This document shows positions 47,501-60,063 of a DNA stretch of 64,000 bases, piece by piece; within the stretch, counting starts at the first letter, position 1, and each line of letters starts with the position of its first letter. This stretch comes from Apostichopus japonicus. Taxonomy: Eukaryota > Echinodermata > Holothuroidea > Aspidochirotida > Stichopodidae. The stretch lies in the NCBI RefSeq assembly GCF_037975245.1, contig NC_092562.1:15394521-15458520 (forward strand), in the 5' to 3' direction. A model generated the notes under the pieces. It saw nothing but the letters and a program-made list of their open reading frames with translations, had not been told where the DNA came from and ran no database searches. The translations under genes were made by a program, and so were the position numbers.

Positions 47501-50500
47501 GGGAACTGTTCATACTGTCAGTACCAGTGCTTTGAAGCATGATATGAGAGGACAGTATAGAGTGGTACTAGCATTAGAATCAGATAAAGATTAGGGAACT
47601 GTTCATACTGTCAGTACCAGTGCTTTGAAGCATGATATGAGAGGACAGTATAGAGTGGTATTAGCATTTAGAATCAGATAAAGATTAGGAACTATTCATA
47701 CTGTCAGTACCAGTGCTTTAAAGCATGATATGAGAGGACAGTATAGAGTGGTACTAGCATTAGAATCAGATAAAGATTAGGGAACTGTTCATACTGTCAG
47801 TACCAGTGCTTTGAAGCATGATATGAGAGGACAGTATAGAGTGGTATTAGCATTAGAATCAGATAAAGATTAGGGAACTGTTCATACTGTCAGTACCAGT
47901 GCTTTGAAGCATGATATGAGAGGACAGTATAGAGTGGTATTAGCATTAGAATCAGATAAAGATTAGGGAACTGTACATACTGTCAGTACCAGTGCTTTGA
48001 AGCATGATATGAGAGGACAGTATAGAGTGGAATTAACATTGTAAAATGTACAGCAGCAGTCATATATGCTTCAAGGAAAAACATCGCTGTTATTTATTAC
48101 GTTTTAACTTAACACAAAAGAATTGCCGTCATTTGAAATCAGGTGCTGAAATTTAAGCTCAAAATTCAATGAAAGGACAATTGGCCGCCGGAAGTTTGCT
48201 CCAGGGCCACATGCAGGGGCCGCATTTAATCCACCTACCATCTAGAAAGTCGACAAAATCCATGTTTTAACATTAAGATTATGTGGTATAGTACACTGTC
48301 TATCTAAACATATCTTTCTGAAAACTGCGACAAATGATTCCTCTCTTCTGGACAATGCATCAATTAGAGATGGGTAATAGCAAACTGTTATATACCTGCT
48401 CTTGTAGCTGCTCTATCATCTTCTCTTGTTTCTTGAGCTGAACAAAAGCAGACTCTTCCCTGCAGCTGTCCCCACTGATGCCATTCATTTTTCCATGCTG
48501 TTGTTGATGTGACAGCGACTGTTGTTGATGTGACAGCGACCTTTGTTGATAAGGTAGAGACTGTTGTTGATGTGACAGCGACTGTTGTTGATTTGGTAGA
48601 GACTGTTGTTGATGTGACCGTGATTGTTGTTGATGTGACAGAGACGGCTGTTGATGTGGTAGTGACTGTTGTTGCAGTGGTTGCTGCTGCTGATGTTGTT
48701 GTGAGGCTTCTACTGGCTGTTGTACATGCGTCAACCTCGGTTCATTCGGCGGAGAATGTTGCCTGAGAGATTGGTGCTGTTGTGAGCTTGGAATCGGCTG
48801 CTCTGTTTGATGTTGTAACCTGGCTTGATTTGGTGATAACTGTTTCTGCTGTGACTGATGCTGTTGTGAGGCTGCTGCTACTGGCTGGTCCTGTTGCAGT
48901 ACTGAGAGAGGCTGTCCTGACTGCAAGGTACATCCGGTCTGCTTGGGAGATTGCCACAGACCACAGCTGGTGGAGTAACCTCCTTGTAGTCCTGGAGGAT
49001 TTGTTTCACTATCAGAGTAATGAGATGGATCTTCATATTGGCATCTCTTGTCATCTCTTTGTAATGGACTGTAGCCATAGTTACTTACAGGTTGCCTCAT
49101 CTGTGGTGCTGCATCTGTCATGACACGGCCAAGGTCACTTTCTGATTGATGTCGTTGGATCCGTCCCCAGGAAGGAGGCGTACCACCCTGCGGCATTGCC
49201 GATGGGTGTGTTTGATTTTGTAAAGCATGCCCCATAAGAGGACTCACTCCTCTGCCCTGCTGGTCAAATCTGCCCCTTGTCAAACCATCCTCTTGCTTTT
49301 CTCTGTGCCAATCATTTCCATGTTGCCTACTAGGGAGACCTCCATCTGAACTTTTAACTCTTTGATCGGGTATATCTCTGTTTCCATCTTGTCCAGAATT
49401 AGATGGTCTATCTACCATCTCTTCTTGGTCTCTGGATCTACCTCCATTTTTTGATTTCTTACTGTAGTTGCCTCTCTTCCTTTTCTCCTTACCCCCCGCA
49501 GGTACCCCAGGAGCGGTCGTATCCCGCTCGCAATTCTTCGTCGAGTTCCCACAAGATTTCCTTCTGTCGAAACCCCCTTTGCCTTCATCCGTTCGAAGGT
49601 GACCCTGTGCAGAGGATGCAGAAAATCTCCTGTGTTGAGTTGAGATAACAGAAGTTCTCATTTTCAGCTCTGCTTGACTTTGGTTCAGATCTCTTAGGGG
49701 TCCTGGTCTGGCCGGTCCAACAAATGGCGAAGACCGCTTTCCTGGGGTGGTATTTTCTGTATCGTCAAAGATGAGGGACACCTCTGGGACAGATGAAAGA
49801 ATGGAAGGACTCTGCGGAAGAACAAAAGAGAAAATGTCCATTCTCTCTTCACTACTTTGACATTGATCCCATGAGACAGAACTTTAAGCAATGGTTGTGT
49901 CTTCATTGCTATGACCATACATTTCCATATACCTCCCAACCTCCCTTTTTCACGCAAGAAGAAAAAGTCTGCTCTCAGACAGTTCTAAGGTCAAGTGAAC
50001 AGGTATACATCACAAAACAATGAAGCTTAGCTTGCGGGAGCTCGTCCAGCAACAGTAAGGTTCTCTTTGCATGCAAGAGTATAAAAGACATTCCAAAAGT
50101 GATTTGAAAATTGGAATGAACTGGATTAATAATACCAAATGTAAAAGTGTCAGCTTCAGGTCAATCGATATTTGACAACTACTTTGTTACAGATTTTTTT
50201 TATCATCCTTTAAATATTTGTTCTCCACTGAGAGAGCATTATTAATTAACCGAAAAGTAATGAACTGAAGTACCGTCGTTAACGTTGGTTTAGGGCTCGA
50301 CCTTGGCACCAGATGTGGATCCGAGTTTGTAAATGATGTTGGCGTCCCTGTCTGACTCTTAAATGATCTAACCAGGCAATGAGAAGAAAACATGTACTGT
50401 AGATTAGAAACACCTAAAGGAAATTAAATAAATTAACGTAAAGAACCTTCTTTTTTACTTGAGGCAAGCTTATTCAACCTGTACCCACTCTGTCCTTTTA

Positions 50501-53500
50501 CCTTCCACCAGAATTTTAAAGAAAAAAGTACTTCTGAGGATATTGCAAGACATTTGCCATCTATGTATCAAAGTATTAATGACAATACACTTAAGTAGAA
50601 TTTGCAATGTATGTTTTTATAAAATGAAATATGTTCAAATAGGAAAACCAAAAAGGTTAAAATGGATAGGAGAGGGATATATAAAAACCATCTCATCTTA
50701 TCATCTATTAATGGTCTTAACAACTGATTAATTCCAAATAAAATACAGTAAATCAATGTTTGGTATAAAACACAAATGTTGTTGGCAACAATGAATGAAT
50801 GAATGAATGAATGAATGAATGGATGGATGGATGAATGAAGGAATGGATAAAAGAATGGATGGTTGGATGAATCAATGCATGAATAAATGATTACTACATA
50901 GAATGCTATCGTTGATCCAGTCTTACCCTGAGCTCGGTTCAAAACGTCTGGACGCCTGCAGGAACAATTCTTTGCTGGGCCCATCCCTGGCTGCTGTTAA
51001 CTCAAAGTGAACATCAGAGGATGCGGTACCGTCTGCATGCTGCAAGTGAAAACCGATGAAACTACACAGCTGGATACAGTACAATCTTACCAATAGTTGT
51101 AACTGGTGAGTAGCCAATGATTCTGTATCAAGCCTAATAGTGATCACTCGCACTAATGTGATCCTTCTCACAGCCTTCGTGATGGCGGGCTCTCCATACA
51201 GAGGCTATATCATTCCAACGACGACGTGTTCTTATCCATGAAAACTTCTTTTTCAAGATGTTCACACACAGGTGTTTTTTTGTTTTTTTTTGGGGGGGGG
51301 GGACTTGGATGTTGTAGTGAAAGAATGGAAGTACTGTGGTGGTGACAAAATTGGGGAAATGCAGGCACTCATCAGACCACTATAGGCCATCAAAGAGCAG
51401 TGTAGGGCTTGTCTACATGTTGGGGAATAATTTATCCAGAATCACATTGCAAAAATGCTACACAAAATGGCCAAAATTGCTATACATGTGTAAAGTTGTA
51501 TAGCAGTTTTCTACACAGGAACTATAGTCTTCAATGAGATTAAAAATTCAGAGCCCACAAAATTTGAACACTAAGTTGTTCCCTGTGGAGTGACATATGC
51601 TTTCGTTAACTAAAAATCTGCAGGTCATGATGGAGACAACTGAAGGTGTCACAAAGGGCCAATTTTGTCAGCTATGCAGTGAGTCTGTACAGTAACTTTT
51701 GAACTAGTGATATTTCTGTGTGTTAATTCAACGGGAAAAATCTATATGGAGTATGCTACCATGGTAACATCACCGAGAAAAGTGGAGACGATTGCTCTCA
51801 TAAAGGCTGCTGAATCACTGTTAAAGCGGCTGGTTAGGTCTCATGTCAGGGATCATATGGCTATTTTTCGTTTCAATTTCCACCGGTTTTCATTCTAGCA
51901 ACTAGTGAGATTGTTAAGGGACGACTCAATAAGTATAGGCATTTGTCAATGGTGTGAAAAAGAAAAAAAAAGGTTTTTTTAAAAACATCTGTTCTGACAT
52001 AATTGTTTTCATAAAAAAGTGTATTTGTATTGTGAGAGATTGCACGCAACATTCCAATGCATCCAGCTGTTTGAAGACAAACACAGTGAAAAGATATCCT
52101 GTGAAGTCGTAAGGTGGCGAAAAATGATCTGAACATTATATTAACGGCAGCAATTTGCCATGTTTGTTTCATGACAGGTGAAAATACCATTAAAAGTATT
52201 AAAGTAAACAAACGCTGTTTGTTTTTTGTAGGTCAACAACAGCTGCAGCTGCTACATTAACCAAGGAAGGTGGGATTATTAAGCAGTATTAACAAAACTC
52301 ATTTGTTCACTGTGACATTACATATGGGACACAAAAACCCAACCATTATCTTTTGCTTATATGATTGACATCTTTTTGGAGAAGGAACAACTCCCTCAAA
52401 CAGCTAGGAAAACAAGAACTCTTATTCCGTTTGGGATCATATCCTAGTTTAGTAAATCGAAGATCTGAAACCTTATACTCTCTCTTTTTTCCCCTTATTT
52501 TCAAGGTAGAATGTTGACACAGAAACTGATGACATCATTAGCTCATACTATGATGGTTCAATATTTTAGATTCAGTAGTTGCAAAAAAGAAACATCCCCA
52601 TAACAGACAATAAACATTGTAAAAAATAAAAAAAATAAAAAACAACTGAAGTGCATGTGGCTCAGTGATGATATATTTAGACTTGATCAATTCTTCATCC
52701 TTGCGTGTGAGGAAACATTAAATATGTGATCTCACCTAAATCCGGAATGATATATTTCCGTAGCTGTTTGGGGGAAGTTGTGTCATAATCTCAATCACAG
52801 CGACCAATAATGACATGTTTGAGTCTCCTTTTGATAATATTAGTAATGTCTTTCAAAAACATGGATTAAAATGCTTTTTTTCCTTACCCTATACAAATGC
52901 AGCTGTTCCTTACAACCAATGAGGTCAAACACTAAATTGTGGTAAGTGTCTCCTTTTTCGCATTCAAAGAACAAGGGATGCTTGTGCATTGGCGAGTACA
53001 GCAACAGTACAAAACCACTGGATGGACTCGTTGCCCTGTAACAAAAAATAAAAAGTCCAACATTTTAATGACAATGTCGAGAAAATATAAAACACAGAAA
53101 TAACTGGAACGGAACTTAATACATGGTTTTGGTGTTCATTAATAACTGTTAATAAAACTAAAATACTGATCAGCCAAGATCAAAAAGAAGAATTTACAGA
53201 ACTGGATAGGACTCTCCCCTCGTAGTGGTGAGTTTTGAAAAACTTTCAAAATATTTGAATCTTTACCATTGCCCACTGTCCACCCATATTTTGCCATTTC
53301 ATAAGCCAGAAGGACTAGCGGAGAACCGTGTTCTCCTGGTTAGTTTCATTGTCCTTTGTTTTGGTGGTTAGAAACTTTGGGAGCAGTAGAACAAGGGAAA
53401 AGGAGGAAGGTAGATTGACCAGAGGTGACCTATCACCCCGGGAGGTCACTGCCAAATGGTTAGCAGCTCAACTCTCGACGTGGTAGAGCAATAGTGTGTA

Positions 53501-56500
53501 AGTTGTGTGGAGACAGGTAAGTAAGGAAGCAAATTAATTTTGAGGTTTCCTTTTTTCTATATGTAACCAGCAGCTCCAAATGTACATATAGGGATTCCAA
53601 GTCCAGATAGATCTAGGTCATACTCAATACAAAACGTGAGTTAAATCGAGTCGTACCTGTCCTGAATACTCTTGGAAAAGAGGAATTTCAAACAGGCTGC
53701 ATAGACCACCGGACTGTGCACGTAGTTGACACCGCTCACCCAGCTGTCATGAAGAAAGGAAAACAAAGGGATAATGTTTCAATAAATGAAGTACCATCTA
53801 AGAACTTTGAGAGGAAATCTGAGACTTTGACAAGATCTCACGTTACTCTAGAAGACCCTCTTGTGGAAAAACACACCATAAATTAAAGAGGAGTGGAGTA
53901 AACTTTGATATAAATCAAACCTGTACAATTTTGTTCACCAGCAAATTATGACGATCCATTTTTAAATCAACTCAAAAGTTTCAGTTTTATAAAAATGACC
54001 ATTATTGGATTGCAACATCAGGTCAGGTTTTAACTTTAACAAAACTTGTCATTTAGCCTTTGAAGAAGATCCTGCTAGGATCGAAACGTCAGGCCAACTT
54101 ACTTTTACACATTTAACAAATTTTGAAAGGTTGAGGGAATAAAAGTGACTTGATAATATTCTACTACCACACAAAGCACACATCCTTGTCTAATGCCCTG
54201 AAAACTTTTGAGAAGAAAATGATGTTTGCTTACACTCCAACCAACGGCAACGAATAGGCCTTTGGATCGGTGTCTAGCAGGAGAAGCAGCTTACGAGTTT
54301 GATCCATGGTTATAAACCTAAGAAACGAAACAAAGCAAGAAAAGAAATGAGAATAAAAACGTATGTGAGAGAAAACATCCTTGTAAGTCATATCAAGTAC
54401 AAGCAGCTTTAATTCAGTTTAAGTAATTTAAGCAACCTCTATGTTATCAAGTTTACCAAATGTACCATAGGATACAACAATGATTGGAGAAAGAGCCCGC
54501 ACCTCAATATTTTGTATCATTCAAAAGACAGCAAATCCCTGAGTAAATACTTACAATCCCGGGAGCGAGTTTTTTGACAAATTCGTTCGCCAGATAAGTT
54601 GTTTTCATTAATGTGAGTCACAACTCATGCTCAACGTGAGAACTTGATTCAAATATGTGTAAAACACTTCTTAGATTACTCAAACTTAGAGATACTTAAG
54701 ATTAAGAGCTACATACATATAACAGGATTTATGGAATGGAATCAATCTTGATAGTCTTTGCAAAATTTGGCATAAAAATGCTAGAAATTATTATGTTGCC
54801 GAGCTGTTAATATCACAAACTACCATGGGAAAGCCCAAGACTTGTAGACCAATCCAAGTTTATAGATTATTATCTACCTCCTTTATCGCCTAAGTGTGCC
54901 TCTACACCAATGCCAGTGGCGGCGCCAGGAATTTTTAGTTGGGGAGGCTAAGGGGGGGCTGAGCCAATTTTTTGGGTGGCTTACAAGATTGAGTGATCGC
55001 CGTCCTGGGGGAGGGGTATAAAATTTTTCCCAATCCTGGAAAGGCCTACATGCAAAATGGTGGCATTTAGCGAGGCTTTTGTCACCTGAAAATTTCTCCA
55101 AAAATATGCATTTTTTTGTGAGTAACTTTAGTCAAATTAGAATGGAAGATACCAATTCACAGTTTTCGTATCACTAAAATATTACCTGCTGTGAAAGATC
55201 CAATTCCTTTGCTCAATTATTATATCGCGCTCTCTGACACAACTCCTGTTTTAGTCTGTATACACGCTGTTTGTGAAATGCACACGACATTGCCGTATGA
55301 GAACAAAATTCATCAAAATTTCCATTGACCATTGTAGCACTGCGTTATGGCTGACAAAATTTGGGTAGGCTATATTGTTTCAATGAGGTTTTTTTTTTTT
55401 TTTTGCCTATTTCAGTTGGGGGGGCTAATGGGGGGCTGACTACTTCAGTGGGGGCTAAAGCCCCCCCAAGCCCCCCCTTGGCGCCGCCACTGACCAATGC
55501 TATCCCTACTTTCTTCATAATATCTTCATAATGGTCTTCCCAATATTCTCATTTGAAATTTTTTGTGTCTTTACCAAATTTTCTGAGCTGTGATCATCCA
55601 TCAATGTGTTTTTCGTTATTATCACTCAGCAAATCTTGTAAGACTGCCGGTCAAATTAAAAAACAAATCCTCCTGGGGTTTTCAAGTCTAACATTGGTAT
55701 TGGCAGACATTTTTAAGAGAATTAAATTGTGACTTAAGGATTAGTACGACTGATATTCAAAGAAGTTCCTTGATGCAGCAAATTGAGATTTGTTCAGTGG
55801 ATAAAGTTACGGGAAAGCGAGAAACTATTTTAAGTTTATCTGCCTCTCCTTACTCCATGACTAGTGCTTCCTTCATAAGCCTAAGTGGAAGCTGGAATCT
55901 CATAAGTATAGAACAAAGGGATTTACAAGTAGGTGATCGTAGAGCCAACACCCCAAAACTTGACTGGGTTGGTTAAAATCCTTGAGAGACTATATACTCA
56001 CCTGCCTACATTCAACATCTATGCACTATCCTATCTCTTTACTGTAGCTTACCAAACAGTGGTAACATTTTAGCACTGCGCACCCACTCAACACCCACTC
56101 AACACCCACTCAACACCCACTCAACACCCACTTCCTTTTCCTTCAGTATCTACTACACTCTGAAGGCTTGCAACTACAATTCCTGTGTAGTTTGCATCCA
56201 CTGGAATCTTGTTGGTTTAAAGTTTGGTAAGGTTTTCGGCAGAAAGTACAAGTATTGAAGATAGCATCACCAACAGATATCTAGCAGTTCTATGAGTATT
56301 CTGGTTATATTTTTTACAGTTGATATACAGTAACAGAGCCTACAGTTTGCTTTCTAATTCATAGGACGAGTCCTACATATGACATCATATGATCACACCA
56401 TGAACAGAGGAACAGGTTTCCATTCATTCTTCTGAATCTCTTGACGAGTCTCCCATCATCAGTTAATACTGCATTAATATGTTAACCTACTCATATTAAA

Positions 56501-59500
56501 AGAGCCAGTATAAGACCACTAATCGCCATTTTTCAAAAGAAAGAGTCCAGTGAAACTGTCTCCCAAAAAAAAGAAAAAAAGGGGGGTTCTCACCCAGATT
56601 TGTGGTTATTTTGCAGTTGGCTGATGCTGACAGGGCCAGCTAGATTCCTGGCCAGGGCCGTTGGTATGACGGGGATTGAATTAATCGGCCATACGTCAAC
56701 TGGAGTCCCGACCGTCACAGCTCCTATGTGCAAGCTGAATGTGATGTCATCGGAGCCTTCATAGCAAAAGCAATGAATTCTGAGAGATAGAGTCGTTGAC
56801 AAGTCCACTGCTTCTCTGGAGCTAGTGGAATGTTCTAAACACTGTTATATAGGAAAAAGAACATGAATTTAAGTAGTTTATTTCTAAATAAACAGACTAA
56901 ATTTCCTCTCACTCAAGAAGAAGATATAACAAAAGTAAACAAACTCAAGGTAGGAGAGGGGGAGGGGAGGGGGAGGGGGAGGGGGTGGGGAGGGTGAGGT
57001 GTGGTTGAATCTATCTTAATAATATGCTAGTGTGTACCTCTCAATTTCCACAATGATACCCACTGGTCATGATTTCGGTCAGTATTGAAACAATACTATT
57101 ATTAATTTACTGTACATCGCTCAAACTTTTCAGGAAAAAAAAAATTCTTTCTTGAGTAGCCTTCTTAAGTTTTTGGTTACTGTATTTCATTGAATCATTC
57201 TACTATGACATCCGCAGGGATGTGGCTATTTGTGTTTGATTCGAAAGCTGCTTCGTTTGTCTCAAACTGTCTTTATCAAGTATCAAATTAAGTCATTTGC
57301 TTCTTTGTTTTTGTAACATCTTCAGCTACCAGCCATTCATGAGAAATCTGTTCCTTGCAGCGTGATCTGGTCTAGGGATCCGCAAACTATTCGGCCCACA
57401 GTCCAGATGCTTCCATATACAGCATGAGGACTGGGCAATGATCCACTAGACCAGGTATCTGCAAACTATTCGGCCCACAGTCCAGATGCTTCCATATACA
57501 GCATGAGGACTGGGCAATGATCCACTAGACCAGGGATCCACAAACTATTCATCCCACAGTCCAGATGCTTCCATATACAGCATGAGGACTGGGCAATGAT
57601 CCACTAGACCAGGGATCCGCAAACTATTCGGCCCACAGTCCAGATGCTTCCATATACAGCATGAGGACTGGGCAATGATCCACTAGACCAGGGATCCGCA
57701 AACTATTCGGCCCACAGTCCAGATGCTTCCATATACAGCATGAGGACTGGGCAATGATCCACTAGACCAGGGATCCGCAAACTATTCGGCCCACAGTCCG
57801 GATGCTTCCGTATACAACATGAGGACTGGGCAATGATCCACTAGACCAGGTATCTGCAAACTATTCGGCCCACAGTCCAGATGCTTCCATATACACCATG
57901 AGGACTGGGCAATGATCCACTAGACCAGGGATCCGCAAACTATTTGGCCCACAGTCCAGATGCTTCCATATACAGCATGAGGACAGGGCAATGATCCACT
58001 AGACCAGGGAACTGCAAACTATTCGGCCCACAGTCCAGATGCTTCCATATACAGCATGAGGACTGGGCAATGATCCATCAGACTGGCACCCTACTGAACT
58101 AATCGATGCTCGGAAAGTAAGAGAGCTAGAGTTGGACTATGGAACTTGGCAAACTCAGAAAACTGCAAAACCTAGTACACCCAGTAAAATTGATTTTTGA
58201 CTTTTGGATCTCACCCAATAGTTTACAGACCATCGACCTAGATGAGTCCTAGCTGTAAAATATACCTGTACAGTGTTATCCAGCTAAAAACACTGTATGT
58301 TTCTAGTGTAAGACTTCCTGAGGGCTTATTAGTCTCCTTCAATTCATATCCGTGGTAACAAAGATATTTTTCTTTTTTTCCGTTTTTTAAGGGGTATTGT
58401 TGTTCCATTGCAATGATGTTGGTGTAACTATTTTAAGACATCATTCCACCATGTGACTAGGTCAGGATGTGAAAATGATTCAAATACTCCAGACCTACAT
58501 ATATCCAAATATCCCTTACAGATTCCTGACCTCTTTAGTGATTTTGAATTTTTTGGTCAACTTTTTCTGAGAAAGTCGGTAATAAAAATTCTTTCCCACT
58601 CTTCCAAAGTACAAAGCAATTCTATTCTGCTGTGTTTTTCGCAAGATCTATTGTCAACAAATACCGCTGAATCGTTGATCTCTTTCAGTTTTGTTTTTGT
58701 GCAAACATGGTTTGCATTTCCAGTGAAAAGTTTTCAAATATATAATAGTTATATATAGTAACATACCGTAATGCATGGGTGGGCAAAGGTGCAGTCTGTT
58801 GATTTTATTCAACCCATGAGAACATCCTACAGTACATATGTATAGGGGCTTTAGCTCGTGCAACACTTAGAGGAGTGCATGAAGGAAATTATGGGCCACT
58901 TATGATTCGATAACTCAACCCAAAAAATGAAAGACGATACACATCGTAGAACTTTCTGATCTTTCATTTGACTATGTCAAAATTTCTGTTTGCAAAGGAT
59001 TATGCACTGTAGGTACATACATCCTTAAGTATTGTGGCCCCTTCATTGTAGCCTGCAAAATTTATTTCAAGCCCACACCTGTAGTAATGTCATAAAATTT
59101 TGGGGCTTAAATCAACAGACTACTGAGCGTTTATCTCAGGATACACAAATGTGGGAATAACTCAAGCAATGCCTACGGCCTTGTGCATCCAGCGATAGGG
59201 TTATACCATCACAGTCATTCAATTCAAAGCACTAAATCAACGTTAATATTCATCTCAGAATGTTACAATTTATTAAAAACTTTAAATGAAAAATAACAAC
59301 AACTGCCTCGAAAGGTTGCCCGTTGTTCTTCACTTTCATTATAGTTAAAAGTCTCAAACCAATGTAAATGCGTAAATGAACAGAATGATGATAATTAGGC
59401 AATGTATACATTAAACGACACTACATTGTACAGTATAACAATCTCACGGCGGTGTTCTGACATTGGCTAGTCAACTGTGGTGTATGACTGTCTTCCGTTG

Positions 59501-60063
59501 GTTCGGCTCCTTGGATCGCAGTTCTCAGGACATTTGAATATTGTTTCTCTTGCTAAGTTGAAGCCTCCACTAATTTCTGATACTATTGCTAACGTTCGGC
59601 CTATTTTTTGTTTCCATGGCCGCTTAACGCCATGGTACTAATAAAATTAATGCCAGCATTGCTCACTAAGGTTATCATTGTTGCTAGCACCCTGTGGTTA
59701 ATATACTACAGTACAGGCTGAAAGCTTGCTTTTTAATAAATTTTGGTCATCCTTTTACCAAGGTTAAGGCATGGTCAGCTGACAACAACGGGCCAATCAG
59801 ATTAGAGAATTTTGAACAAGTACATGAATGAATAACAAATCAACTATTAAAGTAATTTACTGAACCCTTCTCAAAACTCACTTTGAATGCAGATAAAAAG
59901 TCCTTTTCTCCATGTGTCTGGGTTTTATCTCCTTTCAGAAAACTGAAACAAATAGGAACGACAAAGTCTCCAGGGAGCTTTGCTGTTAGCACTGACCCCT
60001 GCCCAGATGGAAGCTCACGACCTGGGTCAAATCTGTTTAAGGAAACTTCAATACCTTCCTCTT
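40970..60063 (-). CDS. STIL: STIL centriolar assembly protein (N-terminus not seen)
   Basis: Thirteen minus-strand exons in order: 60063-59882, 56841-56594, 54317-54234, 53743-53657, 53035-52888, 51039-50927, 50367-50274, 49811-48396, 47005-46482, 45191-44980, 44258-44152, 43378-43182, 41534-40970. Phases agree at every junction and give about 1324 residues to the stop. STIL (Ana2/SAS-5 family) binds PLK4 and SAS6 to start procentriole formation. Family features seen in order: [11 protein letters not shown] and [58 protein letters not shown]; a short coiled coil ([17 protein letters not shown]) for PLK4 binding and oligomerisation; [12 protein letters not shown]; the STAN motif ([13 protein letters not shown] to [14 protein letters not shown]) for SAS6 binding; and the terminal LPKLF. 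Human STIL is about 1290 residues, so roughly 100 N-terminal residues are missing here, either upstream of 64000 or in exons I did not recognise. It is tail-to-tail with glucanase copy 2. Confidence 0.93.
43182..43378 (-). other. STIL: STIL exon with long Asp-rich tract
   Basis: Acceptor TTTGGTAG and donor ACAG|GTACAA bound 197 bases. The frame starts GQVENFLQ, completing the conserved NLLGQV motif. It then runs through about 40 residues dominated by Asp with Glu, Ser and Thr ([16 protein letters not shown] type). The DNA is a GAT/GAC trinucleotide-like tract, so length variation is likely. The longest open frame here is in a different frame and is Met-rich because of the repeat; it is not the coding one. 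Confidence 0.8.
47095..48040. repeat. ~94-bp minisatellite in a STIL intron, about ten copies
   Basis: Head-to-tail units contain GCATGATATGAGAGGACAG, TATAGAGTGGTATTAGCATT and TCAGTACCAGTGCTTTGA. Most are about 94 bases, with a few shortened copies lacking CATACTGTC or GAA. The copies are very similar, which suggests recent expansion. It fills most of the 1.4-kb intron between the Q-rich exon and the coiled-coil exon. Confidence 0.95.
48396..49811 (-). other. STIL: Large STIL exon with Gln-rich heptad-type repeats
   Basis: A single 1416-base exon (472 codons, phase 0 at both ends) between acceptor TTCTTCCGCAG and donor GCAG|GTATAT. It starts [17 protein letters not shown], a conserved STIL segment, then is low-complexity and probably disordered. 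Near the end are about eight or nine tandem copies of a 7-residue unit, SLSHQQQ and variants ([21 protein letters not shown]), encoded by a 21-bp DNA repeat at about 48494-48680. It ends with the first half of the coiled coil, [13 protein letters not shown]. Confidence 0.85.
50787..50880. repeat. (GAAT/GGAT)n tetranucleotide microsatellite
   Basis: A run of GAATGAATGAAT changes to GGATGGATGG and then to degenerate units. It lies in the STIL intron just after exon 51039-50927 in the minus-strand direction. The open frame over it on the minus strand is repeat-derived. Confidence 0.9.
54058..54095 (+). repeat. Hammerhead-ribozyme-like dispersed motif in a STIL intron
   Basis: TTTGAAGAAGATCCTGCTAGG followed by ATCGAAACGTCAGGCC is the same motif as in the inverted pair at 18707-18785. 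GATCC pairs with GGATC, placed between a (C)UGAAGA-like and a GAAAC element as in stem II and the core of hammerhead ribozymes. The first core box is TTGAAGA rather than CTGAAGA, so this copy is probably inactive. Confidence 0.5.
54914..55492. mobile_element. hAT non-autonomous element with perfect target-site duplication
   Basis: The ends are CAGTGGCGGCGCCAGG and CTTGGCGCCGCCACTG, 16-bp terminal inverted repeats with one mismatch. Both sides carry ACCAATGC (54906-54913 and 55493-55500), a perfect 8-bp target-site duplication diagnostic of hAT. Its interior shares GATCGCCGTCCTGGGGG and the ATGCAAAATGGTG block with the outer element at 11404-12745. It sits in a STIL intron. The minus-strand open frame inside is not a gene. 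Confidence 0.88.
56083..56135. repeat. 11-bp tandem repeat (ACCCACTCAAC)
   Basis: Four to five perfect head-to-tail copies of ACCCACTCAAC in a STIL intron, with abrupt ends. Confidence 0.9.
57365..58085. repeat. ~79-bp minisatellite in a STIL intron, about nine copies
   Basis: Units contain CGCAAACTATTCGGCCCACA, GATGCTTCCATATACAGC and GACTGGGCAATGATCCACTA with only scattered single-base differences. It is a second, unrelated long minisatellite in the same gene, in the 3-kb intron between exons 59882 and 56841. Confidence 0.95.
58774..59081. mobile_element. Degenerate hAT-like element
   Basis: Left end CATGGGTGGGCAAAGG and right end CAAGCCCACACCTG resemble the CAG-GGTGGGC and GCCCAC-CTG ends of Charlie-type hAT elements. 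Flanks CCGTAATG and TAGTAATG agree at 6 of 8 positions, as for an old target-site duplication. It lies in the same STIL intron as the 79-bp minisatellite. Confidence 0.5.
59162..59385 (-). repeat. Dispersed ~220-bp repeat, copy B
   Basis: Reverse-complement match to 35435-35655: shared blocks TTTGAGACTTTTAACTATAAT, CCTATCGCTGGATGCA and TTGCTTGAGTT with similar spacing. It lies in a STIL intron close to exon 60063-59882. Confidence 0.65.

Noticed and set aside
48509-49123. Plus-strand open frames rich in Val, Thr and Asp opposite the STIL Q-rich exon
   Set aside because: They are the antisense of the SLSHQQQ repeat; the minus-strand frame fits STIL and has correct splice borders.
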